Under the pieces are notes generated by a model. The model searched no databases and was not told the DNA's origin. It worked only from the letters and a program-made list of their open reading frames with translations. Made by a program: the position numbers and the translations under genes. 62,627 bases of DNA, taken from Sphingomonas sp. (GTDB lineage Bacteria > Pseudomonadota > Alphaproteobacteria > Sphingomonadales > Sphingomonadaceae). Shown one piece after another: positions 46,925 through 54,796 of the stretch. Each line of letters starts with the position of its first letter. The stretch's first letter is position 1. The stretch spans positions 1-62,627 of the forward strand of contig NZ_JAPKNM010000082.1 of the NCBI RefSeq assembly GCF_026460985.1, given 5' to 3'.

Positions 46925-48619
46925 ATGCTTCGACTGACCATGCCGATCGGCCTGATCGTGCTCGCCGCGACTTCGGCAGTTGCCCAGAACGCGCCGGCCC
47001 CCGCTCCGGCTCCGGCGCCCGCGACCGCCGCGCAGAACAACGCGCTGATCAATGCCGAGCTCCCCGCCGACCAGGCCGCGCTCAAGAGCCACATCATGTT
47101 CCTCGCATCGGACCAGATGCGCGGGCGCGAGGCGGGCAGCGCCGAGTACGACATCGCCGCCCAGTACGTCGCGTCGCAATTCTACGAGCAGGGCCTGCGC
47201 CCGGCGGGCGACGACGGCTCGTACCTCCAGAAGGTGCCGCTGCTCAGCTACAAGCCCGCGGACAAGGGCAGCATGGCGATCGCGGCGAAGGGCGGCCAGC
47301 CGGTGAGCCTGGTCTTCGGCGAGGACTATGTGCCGTCGGCCAACCCCCACAAGCTCGAATACAGCGTCACCGCGCCGGTGGTGTTCGTCGGCCAGGGCAT
47401 CGTCGGGCTGGGTCGCGACGACTACAAGGGCGTCGACGTCAAGGGCAAGATCGTCGCCTTCTTCGGCGGCGCTCCCTCCAGCTTCCCGGCCGAGGAGCGC
47501 GCGCATTTCTCCAGCGCCTCGACCAAGGCCGAGATCGCGATGAAGAAGGGCGCGGTGGGCTATGTCACGCTCGAATCGCCGCTCGCCGGCCGCGGCAACT
47601 TTCCGTTCAAGATGATCGCCGCCAATTACGATCGCGCCCGCGTCACCTGGGCCAATGCCGACGGCACCGGCCATATCCCGACGCCGTCCGCGCCCGGGCT
47701 CGGCATGCTCAGCCAGGCCGGCGCCGCCAAGCTGTTCGAAGGCGCGAAGACCCCCTGGGCGACGATCGCCGAGGCCGCGAAGAAGGAAGGCGCCACCTTC
47801 AAGGCGATGCCGCTTCCCGCCAGGCTCAGCGTCACGCTCAAGACCGCGACCACGCCGATCACCAGCTACAATGTCGCCGGCATCCTGCCGGGCAGCGATC
47901 CGGCGCTCGGCAAGGAAGTGGTGGTGCTCTCGGCGCACCTCGATCATGTCGGCGTCGGCAAGCCCAATGCGAAGGGCGACACGATCTACAACGGCGCGAT
48001 GGATAACGCCGTGGGGATTGCCTCGCTGATCGAGGAGGCGCGCCGCTTCAAGGCCTCGGGCAAGCCGCCGCGGCGTTCGGTGCTGTTCCTCGCGGTGACC
48101 GCCGAGGAGAAGGGGCTGGTCGGTTCCGACTATTTCGCGCACAACCCGACGGTGCCCAAGGCGGACATCGTCGCCGACGTCAATCTCGACATGCCGATCA
48201 TCAACTACAAGTTCGAGGACGTGACGCCGTTCGGCGCCGCGCATTCGACCCTGGGCGAGACGGTGGCGCGCGCCGCCGCGCAGATCGGCGTGGGCGTGGG
48301 CGGCGATCCGCGTCCGGACGAGGCGTTCTTCGTCCGCTCGGACCATTATCGCTTCGTCCAGCAGGGCATTCCCTCGGTGTTCCTGTGGCCGGGCGAGAAG
48401 GGCCCGGGCAAGGCGGCGACCGATGCGTTCCTGAGCACCCATTATCACCAGCCTTCCGACGATCTCGTCCAGCAGCCGGCGATCGATTGGGAATCGGGCG
48501 TGCGCTTCGTCGACGTCAATTATCGCATCGCCCGCGAGATCGCCGATGCCGACCAGAAACCGATGTGGAAGAAGGGCGACTTTTTCGGCACGGCCTTTGG
48601 CGGACCGATGCAGAAGTAA
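46925..48619 (+). CDS. M28 family metallopeptidase, secreted (paralog 1)
   Basis: 564 residues with a signal peptide (PIGLIVLAATSAVA, cut before QN) and an Ala/Pro linker. A PA-like insert domain lies in the middle, and the M28 zinc domain follows. Zinc ligands appear in SAHLDHVG, GAMDNAVG, TAEEKGLVGSDYFA, VNLDMP and HYHQPSDD. Predicted aminopeptidase or carboxypeptidase in the periplasm or outside. First of three tandem paralogs sharing motifs almost residue for residue; a palindromic repeat follows it. Confidence 0.93.
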   Translation: MLRLTMPIGLIVLAATSAVAQNAPAPAPAPAPATAAQNNALINAELPADQAALKSHIMFLASDQMRGREAGSAEYDIAAQYVASQFYEQGLRPAGDDGSYLQKVPLLSYKPADKGSMAIAAKGGQPVSLVFGEDYVPSANPHKLEYSVTAPVVFVGQGIVGLGRDDYKGVDVKGKIVAFFGGAPSSFPAEERAHFSSASTKAEIAMKKGAVGYVTLESPLAGRGNFPFKMIAANYDRARVTWANADGTGHIPTPSAPGLGMLSQAGAAKLFEGAKTPWATIAEAAKKEGATFKAMPLPARLSVTLKTATTPITSYNVAGILPGSDPALGKEVVVLSAHLDHVGVGKPNAKGDTIYNGAMDNAVGIASLIEEARRFKASGKPPRRSVLFLAVTAEEKGLVGSDYFAHNPTVPKADIVADVNLDMPIINYKFEDVTPFGAAHSTLGETVARAAAQIGVGVGGDPRPDEAFFVRSDHYRFVQQGIPSVFLWPGEKGPGKAATDAFLSTHYHQPSDDLVQQPAIDWESGVRFVDVNYRIAREIADADQKPMWKKGDFFGTAFGGPMQK

Positions 48620-48621
48620 CT

Positions 48622-48757
48622 TTACTCCCCTCCCGCAAGGGAGGGGCCGGGGGGTGCGCGGCGTGAGCCGCGCTTCTCCGCCTCCTCAATGCGATGACCG
48701 GGCATCGAGCCCGCTCACCGCAACCCACCCCTGGCCCCTCCCTTGCAGGGAGGGGAA
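48622..48757. repeat. GC-rich palindromic repeat, type C (copy 10)
   Basis: Ends ACTCCCCTCCCGCAAGGGAG and the inverted GGCCCCTCCCTTGCAGGGAG. The middle holds GCGCGGC/GCCGCGC and CGGGCATCGAGCCCG hairpins. It lies between the first and second M28 genes and ends 13 bp before the second start codon. Confidence 0.88.
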
Positions 48758-48770
48758 TGAAGGCAAGTCG

Positions 48771-50378
48771 ATGCGCAAGTCCCTGATCCTTCTCCCGCTG
48801 CTCTTCGCCACGCCGGTCATTGCCCAGGATCTCGCGCCCGCCGAGGCGGCGCTCAAGGCGCATGTCGCCTTTCTCGCCTCGGATGCAATGCGCGGGCGCG
48901 ACACGGGTTCGCCCGAGCTGGCGATCGCCGAGCAATATGTCGCGGCGCAGATGCTCGCGGCGGGGCTCACGCCCGGCGGGCCGAACGGCGCGTGGCTCCA
49001 GCCGGTGCCGCTCGTCTCGTTCAAGGGCGCAGATCACGGGACGCTGACGCTCACGCGCGGCACGACGGCGACGCCGCTCGAATGGGGCAAGGACTATGTC
49101 GCCCGCTCGAACGCGCGCGAGGCCAAGGTCGCGCTGACCGGGGACGTCGTGTTCGCCGGCTATGGCGTGACCGATCGCGCCACCGGCTATGACGATTACA
49201 AGGGCCTCGACGCGAAGGGGAAGATCGTCGCGATCCTGCGCGATGCCCCCCAATCGCTGCCGAGTGAGGTCCGCGCGCATCTGAGCCAGCCCGAGGAGCA
49301 GGCGAAGAATGCCGCGGCGCATGGCGCGATCGGCGTGATCCTGATCGAAGGCAATACCCGCCACGCGATCTTCCCGTTCGAGGCGAGCGTGGGGTATTGG
49401 AACAGCCCCGGCATGACCTGGGCCGATTCCGACGGCCGCGCGCACAGCGACGGGCCGAGCGCGCCTGCCTTTGCCTATGTCGGGATGGTCGGCGCCGAGA
49501 AACTGTTCGCCGGCTCGAAGATCAAATGGGCCGATGTCCTCGCCGCCGACAAGGCGGGCAAGAAGCTCCCCACCGGCGCGCTGGGCGTGACCGCCCAAGG
49601 GACGGCCAACACCGAGATCAAGACGCTTTCCGCCAACAACGTGGTCGGCCTGCTCGAAGGTTCGGATCCAGCGCTCAAGGGCCAATATGTCGTGATCTCG
49701 GCGCATCTCGATCATGTCGGTGTCGGCAAGCCCGATGCGAGGGGCGACACGATCTACAATGGCGCGATGGACAACGCCGTTGGCACTGCGTCGATGCTCG
49801 AAGTGGCGAAGGCCTTCACCGCATCGGGCAAGCGCCCGCGCCGCTCGATCCTGTTCGTCGCGGTCACCGCGGAGGAGAAGGGGCTGGTCGGCTCGGACTA
49901 TTTTGCCGCCAACCCGACTGTGCCCACGGGCAGCATCGTCGCGGACGTCAATCTCGACATGCCGGTGCTCACCTACAAGTTCGAGGATCTGGTGGCGTAC
50001 GGCGCCGATCGCACCAGCATCGGCCCGACGGTGGCGGCGGTGGCGAAGGCCGAAGGGCTGGCGCTCACCCCCGATCCCGCGCCCGAGCAAGCGAGCTTCG
50101 TGCGTTCGGACCATTACAGCTTCGTCCGCGCCGGCATTCCCGCCGTGTCGCTCGAACCCGGCCCCGCCGGTCCGGGCAAGGCGGCAGTCGAGGAATTCGG
50201 CGAGAAGCATTATCACCAGCCGTCGGACGAAGTGGCCTTGGTCGATTTCACCCAGGGCGTGCGCTTCGTGAAGCTCAATTATGCCATTGCCCGCGCGCTG
50301 GCGGATGGCGACCAGCGTCCCTTGTGGAACAAGGGCGATTTCTTCGGAATGCTGTACGGCGGCCCGGGCGCGAAGTGA
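48771..50378 (+). CDS. M28 family metallopeptidase, secreted (paralog 2)
   Basis: 535 residues. Signal peptide MRKSLILLPLLFATPVIA, cut before QD. PA-like insert in the middle, then the zinc domain with ISAHLDHVG, GAMDNAVG, TAEEKGLVGSDYFA, VNLDMP and HYHQPSDE. It is closest to paralog 3 (for example shared GAEKLFAGS and FVRSDHYSFV). The stop overlaps the GTG start of paralog 3 by 4 nt, so these two are coupled. Confidence 0.93.
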   Translation: MRKSLILLPLLFATPVIAQDLAPAEAALKAHVAFLASDAMRGRDTGSPELAIAEQYVAAQMLAAGLTPGGPNGAWLQPVPLVSFKGADHGTLTLTRGTTATPLEWGKDYVARSNAREAKVALTGDVVFAGYGVTDRATGYDDYKGLDAKGKIVAILRDAPQSLPSEVRAHLSQPEEQAKNAAAHGAIGVILIEGNTRHAIFPFEASVGYWNSPGMTWADSDGRAHSDGPSAPAFAYVGMVGAEKLFAGSKIKWADVLAADKAGKKLPTGALGVTAQGTANTEIKTLSANNVVGLLEGSDPALKGQYVVISAHLDHVGVGKPDARGDTIYNGAMDNAVGTASMLEVAKAFTASGKRPRRSILFVAVTAEEKGLVGSDYFAANPTVPTGSIVADVNLDMPVLTYKFEDLVAYGADRTSIGPTVAAVAKAEGLALTPDPAPEQASFVRSDHYSFVRAGIPAVSLEPGPAGPGKAAVEEFGEKHYHQPSDEVALVDFTQGVRFVKLNYAIARALADGDQRPLWNKGDFFGMLYGGPGAK

Positions 50379-52039
50379 GCAAGTTTACCCGCCTCTTCTT
50401 GCTCCCCTTCCTGCAAGGGAGGGGCCGGGGGTGGGTGCGCGGCGCAGCCGCGCTCCTCGTGTTTCTCAGCGCCGTTCCCGTCCACGCACAGCAACTTCCT
50501 CCCGAACAGGCGGTGCTCGAGGCGGACGTGCGCTTCCTCGCTTCCGATGCGCTCCGCGGTCGCGAGGCGGGAACGCGCGACTACGACATCGCCGCCGAAT
50601 ATGTCGCCGCGCAGATGCTCGCCGCGGGGCTGAAGCCCGGCGCCGGCGGCAGCTGGTTCCAGCCCGTCGGGCTCGCGACCTACCGGCCGGCCGAGAAGGC
50701 GAAATGGACGCTCACGCGCGGCGGCGCGGCGATCCCGCTCCAGTTCGGCATCGACTTCCTCAACCAGGGCGTGCCCGCCGCGCCCGATTTCGTCGCCGAG
50801 GGGCCGGTGGTCTTCGCAGGCTATGGGATCGTCTATCCCGAGGGCAAGCGCGACGATTATCGCGGGCTCGACGTGCGCGGAAAGATCGTCGCGATCTATG
50901 CCGGCGTCCCGGCCGGGCTGCCCGACGAAGTCGCCGCGCATCTGGGCGACGACGACCAGAAGGCGCGGCTCGCCGAGGCGCGCGGCGCCAGGGCGGTGAT
51001 CATCCTCGAATCGCTCGAACGCCGCGCCGAATTCCCGATCGAGGCGATGGCGCCTTATTACGATTACGAGCGCACGACCTGGATCGCGCCCGACGGCAAG
51101 GCGCACATGATCGCGCCGGACGCGCCGGTGGTCGGCACTGTCGGGCAGGCGGGCGCCGAGAAACTGTTCGCCGGCTCGCGGATCCGCTGGCGCGACGTGC
51201 TCGCCGCCGAGCGCCGCGGCACGCGCATGCCCACGGGCCCATTGGTCGGCACATTGAAGGTCGCCGCGAAGACGAATGTCCGCGCCGCGCACAGCAGCAA
51301 TGTCGTCGGGCTGATCCCGGGCTCGGATCCGGCGCTCCGCGACCAATATGTCGTGCTCTCGGCGCATCTGGACCATGTCGGCGTGGGCGAGCCCGAGAAG
51401 GGCGACAGCATCTATAACGGCGCGATGGACAATGCAGTCGGGGTCGCGACGATGCTCGAGGTCGCGCGCGCCTTCCGGGCGTCGGGCAAGGCGCCGCGCC
51501 GCTCGATCCTGTTCGTCGCGCTCACCGCCGAGGAGAAGGGGCTGGTCGGCTCGGGCTATTTCGCCGCGCATCCGGGCGTGCCCAAGGCCGGCCTCGTCGC
51601 GGACATCAATCTCGACATGCCGATCCTCACCTTCGCGATGCAGGACCTGGTGGTGCTCGGCGGCGAGCGCTCGAGCCTCGGCGCAGTCTATGCCGCGGCG
51701 GCGGCGACCGAGGGCCTCAAGGTCGTCCCCGATCCCGCGCCCGAGGAGATGTTCTTCGTCCGCTCGGACCATTACAGCTTCGTCCAGGCGGGCATCCCCG
51801 CGGTCTCGATCGACAGCGGCCCGGGCGGCCCCGGCGCGGCGGCGCAGGAAGATTTCCTCGCCAACCATTACCACAAGCCCTCGGACGACATGTCGCTGCC
51901 GATCGACTGGGCGGCGGCGGCGAAGTTCACCCGCGTCAACTATGCCGCAGCGCGCGCGGTCGCCGACGCCGATGCGCGACCGAGCTGGAACAAGGGTGAC
52001 TTCTTCGGCGTCCAGTTCGGCGGCTATGGGGCGCGCTGA
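50375..52039 (+). CDS. M28 family metallopeptidase, secreted (paralog 3), signal peptide overlaps a repeat
   Basis: 554 residues from a GTG overlapping the previous stop. The zinc ligands are in LSAHLDHVG, GAMDNAVG, TAEEKGLVGSGYFA, INLDMP and HYHKPSDD. The N-terminus is odd: nucleotides 50402-50453 are a half palindromic repeat, encoding PFLQGRGRGWVRGAAAL in the n/h-region before LLVFLSAVPVHA-QQ. Another in-frame GTG at 50435 would start inside the repeat and give a shorter, more typical signal peptide. In either case repeat-derived residues are part of the export signal. Confidence 0.92.
   Translation: MSKFTRLFLLPFLQGRGRGWVRGAAALLVFLSAVPVHAQQLPPEQAVLEADVRFLASDALRGREAGTRDYDIAAEYVAAQMLAAGLKPGAGGSWFQPVGLATYRPAEKAKWTLTRGGAAIPLQFGIDFLNQGVPAAPDFVAEGPVVFAGYGIVYPEGKRDDYRGLDVRGKIVAIYAGVPAGLPDEVAAHLGDDDQKARLAEARGARAVIILESLERRAEFPIEAMAPYYDYERTTWIAPDGKAHMIAPDAPVVGTVGQAGAEKLFAGSRIRWRDVLAAERRGTRMPTGPLVGTLKVAAKTNVRAAHSSNVVGLIPGSDPALRDQYVVLSAHLDHVGVGEPEKGDSIYNGAMDNAVGVATMLEVARAFRASGKAPRRSILFVALTAEEKGLVGSGYFAAHPGVPKAGLVADINLDMPILTFAMQDLVVLGGERSSLGAVYAAAAATEGLKVVPDPAPEEMFFVRSDHYSFVQAGIPAVSIDSGPGGPGAAAQEDFLANHYHKPSDDMSLPIDWAAAAKFTRVNYAAARAVADADARPSWNKGDFFGVQFGGYGAR
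50402..50453. repeat. Half palindromic repeat, type C (copy 11), coding
   Basis: CTCCCCTTCCTGCAAGGGAG followed by GGGCCGGGGGTGGGTGCGCG and a GGCGCAGCCGCGC hairpin match the left half of the unit at 48622 with few changes. The right half is missing. The segment is translated as part of the third M28 peptidase signal peptide. Confidence 0.85.
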
Positions 52040-52048
52040 GGAGCGCCC

Positions 52049-52888
52049 ATGCGCCTGCTGATCTTCGGCCTGGGCTATACCGGCAGCGCGCTGGCGAAGG
52101 CCCTGGCGCCCGGCGGCTGGCGGATCGCCGCCGTCACGCGTGAGGGGCGCGACGACAGCATCGCCTTCGCCGATACCGACCGCATCGCCTTCGAGATCGC
52201 CCACGCCACGCACATCGTCTCGACCGTCGCGCCGGACGCGGCCGATCCGATCCTGACGGCTTTCCGCCCGCAGCTCGCTGCGACCGGTGCGTGGCTCGGC
52301 TATCTCTCCTCGACCGGCGTCTATGGCGACACCGGAGGCGCCTGGGTCGACGAGACCGCGCCCACCGGCACTGGTCGCCGCACCGCGCGTGCCGAGTCGG
52401 ATGCCGCGTGGCTGGCGCTCGGCGCGCGTGTGTTCCGCCTGCCCGGCATCTACGGCCCCGGCCGCTCGCCGCTCGACCGTGCCGCGCGCGGGGAGGCGGC
52501 GCGGATCCAGGTGCCGGGCCAGGTGTTCAGCCGCATCCATCTCGACGACATCGTCGCTGGCGTGGTCGCCGCCTTCGCCGCGCCGCCGGGGGCGTACAAC
52601 CTCGCCGACGACCTTCCCGCGCCGCAGAGCGACGTCGTCGCTTATGCCTGCCGGCTGCTCGGCATCGCGCCGCCGCCGCTGGTCCCCCTCGCCGAGGCGC
52701 ACCTCAGCCCGCAGGCCCGCGCCTTCTATTCGGAGAACCGCCGCGTCGCGAACGGCAAGGCGAAGCGCGTGCTCGGCTGGCGGCTGCTATACTCCGACTA
52801 TCGGTTGGGCCTGCGCGCCTTGAGCGCGAGCACCAGCCCCGCGACCACCAGCACCGCGCCCGCCGCCGCGAGCACCGACCAGCGATAG
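52049..52888 (+). CDS. Atypical SDR, NAD-dependent epimerase-like (YeeZ type)
   Basis: 279 residues. Rossmann start LLIFGLGYTGSALAKAL with GxGxxG, then YLSSTGVYGDTGGAWVDE, FRLPGIYGPGRSPLD and FSRIHLDDIVAGVVAAF, as in YeeZ-like atypical SDRs. The Tyr-x3-Lys is replaced (VYGDT), usual for this group. Function unknown. The homologous end is at about residue 256 (SDYRLGLRAL). A Ser/Thr/Ala-rich tail of about 23 residues follows and is encoded antisense to the end of the convergent EamA gene (91-bp overlap). Confidence 0.88.
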   Translation: MRLLIFGLGYTGSALAKALAPGGWRIAAVTREGRDDSIAFADTDRIAFEIAHATHIVSTVAPDAADPILTAFRPQLAATGAWLGYLSSTGVYGDTGGAWVDETAPTGTGRRTARAESDAAWLALGARVFRLPGIYGPGRSPLDRAARGEAARIQVPGQVFSRIHLDDIVAGVVAAFAAPPGAYNLADDLPAPQSDVVAYACRLLGIAPPPLVPLAEAHLSPQARAFYSENRRVANGKAKRVLGWRLLYSDYRLGLRALSASTSPATTSTAPAAASTDQR

Positions 52889-53757
52889 CCTTCGAACAGG
52901 GTCGAGAGCAGCATCGCGATCACCGGGATCAGTACGCTGGAATAGGCCGCCTTGGCCGGGCCGATCGCGCGGATCAGCTGGAAATAGATGGTGAAGGCCA
53001 GCGCCGATCCGAACACGCCGAGATAGAGCGTGCCCGCGACATAGCTCCACCGCGGCTCGATCACCGGCGGGCCGACCGTCGCCCAGGCGAAGGCCGCGTC
53101 GATCCCCGCGCCGGCCAGCATCGCCCAGCCGAGCATCGTCGCCATCGGATAGGCCTTGGCCGTCTTCGTCGCCTGCATCACATTGGCGACCGAGGCCGAG
53201 AGCACGCCGAGCAAGGCGATGCCGATGCCGATCAGCGCCTGCTCGGGGCCTGCATCGCTCAGTCGCGCCTCGTGGACGAAGAGCAACGCCACGCCCGCCA
53301 TCGCCACCGCCGATCCGATCAGCAGCTGCCGCCCCATCCTCTGGCCGAGGAAGATGCGCGCGAGGATCGCATTGGGCACCAGCAGCAGCGCGAAGACGAT
53401 CGCCACCACGCCCGAGGTGATATGCTGCTCGGCGCGGTAGACGAAGTTGAAGTTGAGCGTGAACTGCGCGAAGCCGAGCGCCACCGCAAAGGCCCAGCCG
53501 CGCGCATCGAGCCGAAGCGAATCGCGCCGCAGCGCCGCCCAGCCGAGGATCAGCAGCCCCGCCAGGGTGAAGCGATAGGTCACCGACCAGCTCGGCGGCA
53601 CCACCGAGAGCTGGTCGCGGATCACGATCCAGGTCGATCCCCAGATCAGCGTGACGACGAGGAAGGCCAGGATCACGTCGAGCCGCGCCGAGCGCGGCGG
53701 AACCGGTTCGACGGGGGGCTCGATGATGGGCGCCTTATAGGAAGTGAAGCGCCTCAC
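52798..53757 (-). CDS. EamA-family (DMT) transporter
   Basis: 319 residues with ten hydrophobic spans in two EamA repeats (first from LAFLVVTLIWGSTWIVIRDQ; second from ALIGIGIALLGVLSASVANV). Substrate unknown; such proteins export amino acids or metabolites. The start is a GTG overlapping the ltaE stop by 4 nt, which yields a 27-residue cytoplasmic start. It is coupled with ltaE, so export of an amino-acid-related compound is possible, but this is only context. Confidence 0.9.
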   Translation of the reverse strand: MRRFTSYKAPIIEPPVEPVPPRSARLDVILAFLVVTLIWGSTWIVIRDQLSVVPPSWSVTYRFTLAGLLILGWAALRRDSLRLDARGWAFAVALGFAQFTLNFNFVYRAEQHITSGVVAIVFALLLVPNAILARIFLGQRMGRQLLIGSAVAMAGVALLFVHEARLSDAGPEQALIGIGIALLGVLSASVANVMQATKTAKAYPMATMLGWAMLAGAGIDAAFAWATVGPPVIEPRWSYVAGTLYLGVFGSALAFTIYFQLIRAIGPAKAAYSSVLIPVIAMLLSTLFEGYRWSVLAAAGAVLVVAGLVLALKARRPNR

Positions 53758-54755
53758 AACGCCGCGATCGCTTCCGCCAACGGGCGGATCGCTTCCTCGC
53801 TCTGGTCCCACGAGGTCACCAGCCGCACCTCGCCCGGGGCCCAGTCGTAGAAATCGAAGCCCAGCCCGCGCAGCTTCGCCGCCTCCTCGGGCGAGACCTT
53901 GAGGAACACCTCGTTCGCCTCCACCGGATGGACCAGCCGGTCGCCCGCCGCCTGCGCGAGCAGCCGCGCGCCCGCATTGGCCGCGCGCGCATGAGCGAGC
54001 CACAGATCGTCCTCGAGCATCGCGAGCAGTTGCGCCGCCAGATAGCGCCCCTTGGACAGCAGCAGCCCCGCGCGTTTCCGCCGATAGAGCGTCGCGTCGG
54101 CGAGCTCGGTCCGGAAGAAGATCAGCGCCTCGGCGCTCATGCCCCCGTTCTTGACGAAGCCGAAGCTCAGCACGTCGACGCCCGCGCGCCAAGTCACTTC
54201 GCCGGGGTCGCAGCCGAGATGTGCCACGGCATTTGCAAAGCGCGCGCCGTCCATATGCAGACCCAGCCCGCGGGTCTTGGCGACCGCGGAGATCGCCGCG
54301 ACTTCGTCCGGCGAATAGACCAGCCCATATTCGGTCGCGTTGGTGATCGAGATGGCGTGCGGCTGGACCCAGTGCACGCCGTCCTGGACGCGGTCGATGA
54401 CCGCCGCGGCGCTCGCGGGAGTCAGCTTGGCGCCCGGCCCTTCCGCCAGCAGCAGCTTGGCGCCGTGCGTGTAGAATTCGGGCGCGCCGCATTCGTCGTT
54501 CTGGATATGCGCGTCGCGGTGGCAGACCACGCTGCCGTGCGGCGGGCACAATGCCGCCAGCGCCAGCGCGTTGGCCGCGGTCCCCGAAGGCACCCAGAGC
54601 GCGCGCACCTCGGTCCCGAACAGGTCCGAGAAGGCGCCGTCGAGCTGCCGCGACCAGCGATCGCCGTCATAAGCGGTGTCGATCGTGTTCGCGCGGGCGA
54701 GCGCATCGAGCACTTGGCTGCAGACCGGGGCGGCATTGTCCGAGAAGAAGCGCAT
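53754..54755 (-). CDS. ltaE: Low-specificity L-threonine aldolase
   Basis: 333 residues, PLP fold type I. Cleaves threonine or allo-threonine to glycine and acetaldehyde. PSGTAANALAL (PLP phosphate), the DGARFANAV Asp/Arg, and the Schiff-base Lys in SFGFVKNGGM are visible. The start MRFFSDN is the common N-terminus. Coupled to the EamA gene downstream. Confidence 0.94.
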   Translation of the reverse strand: MRFFSDNAAPVCSQVLDALARANTIDTAYDGDRWSRQLDGAFSDLFGTEVRALWVPSGTAANALALAALCPPHGSVVCHRDAHIQNDECGAPEFYTHGAKLLLAEGPGAKLTPASAAAVIDRVQDGVHWVQPHAISITNATEYGLVYSPDEVAAISAVAKTRGLGLHMDGARFANAVAHLGCDPGEVTWRAGVDVLSFGFVKNGGMSAEALIFFRTELADATLYRRKRAGLLLSKGRYLAAQLLAMLEDDLWLAHARAANAGARLLAQAAGDRLVHPVEANEVFLKVSPEEAAKLRGLGFDFYDWAPGEVRLVTSWDQSEEAIRPLAEAIAAL

Positions 54756-54796
54756 GGCCCTGCCATCGCGGCCCCCGCGCCGCAGGTCAATTCCCC

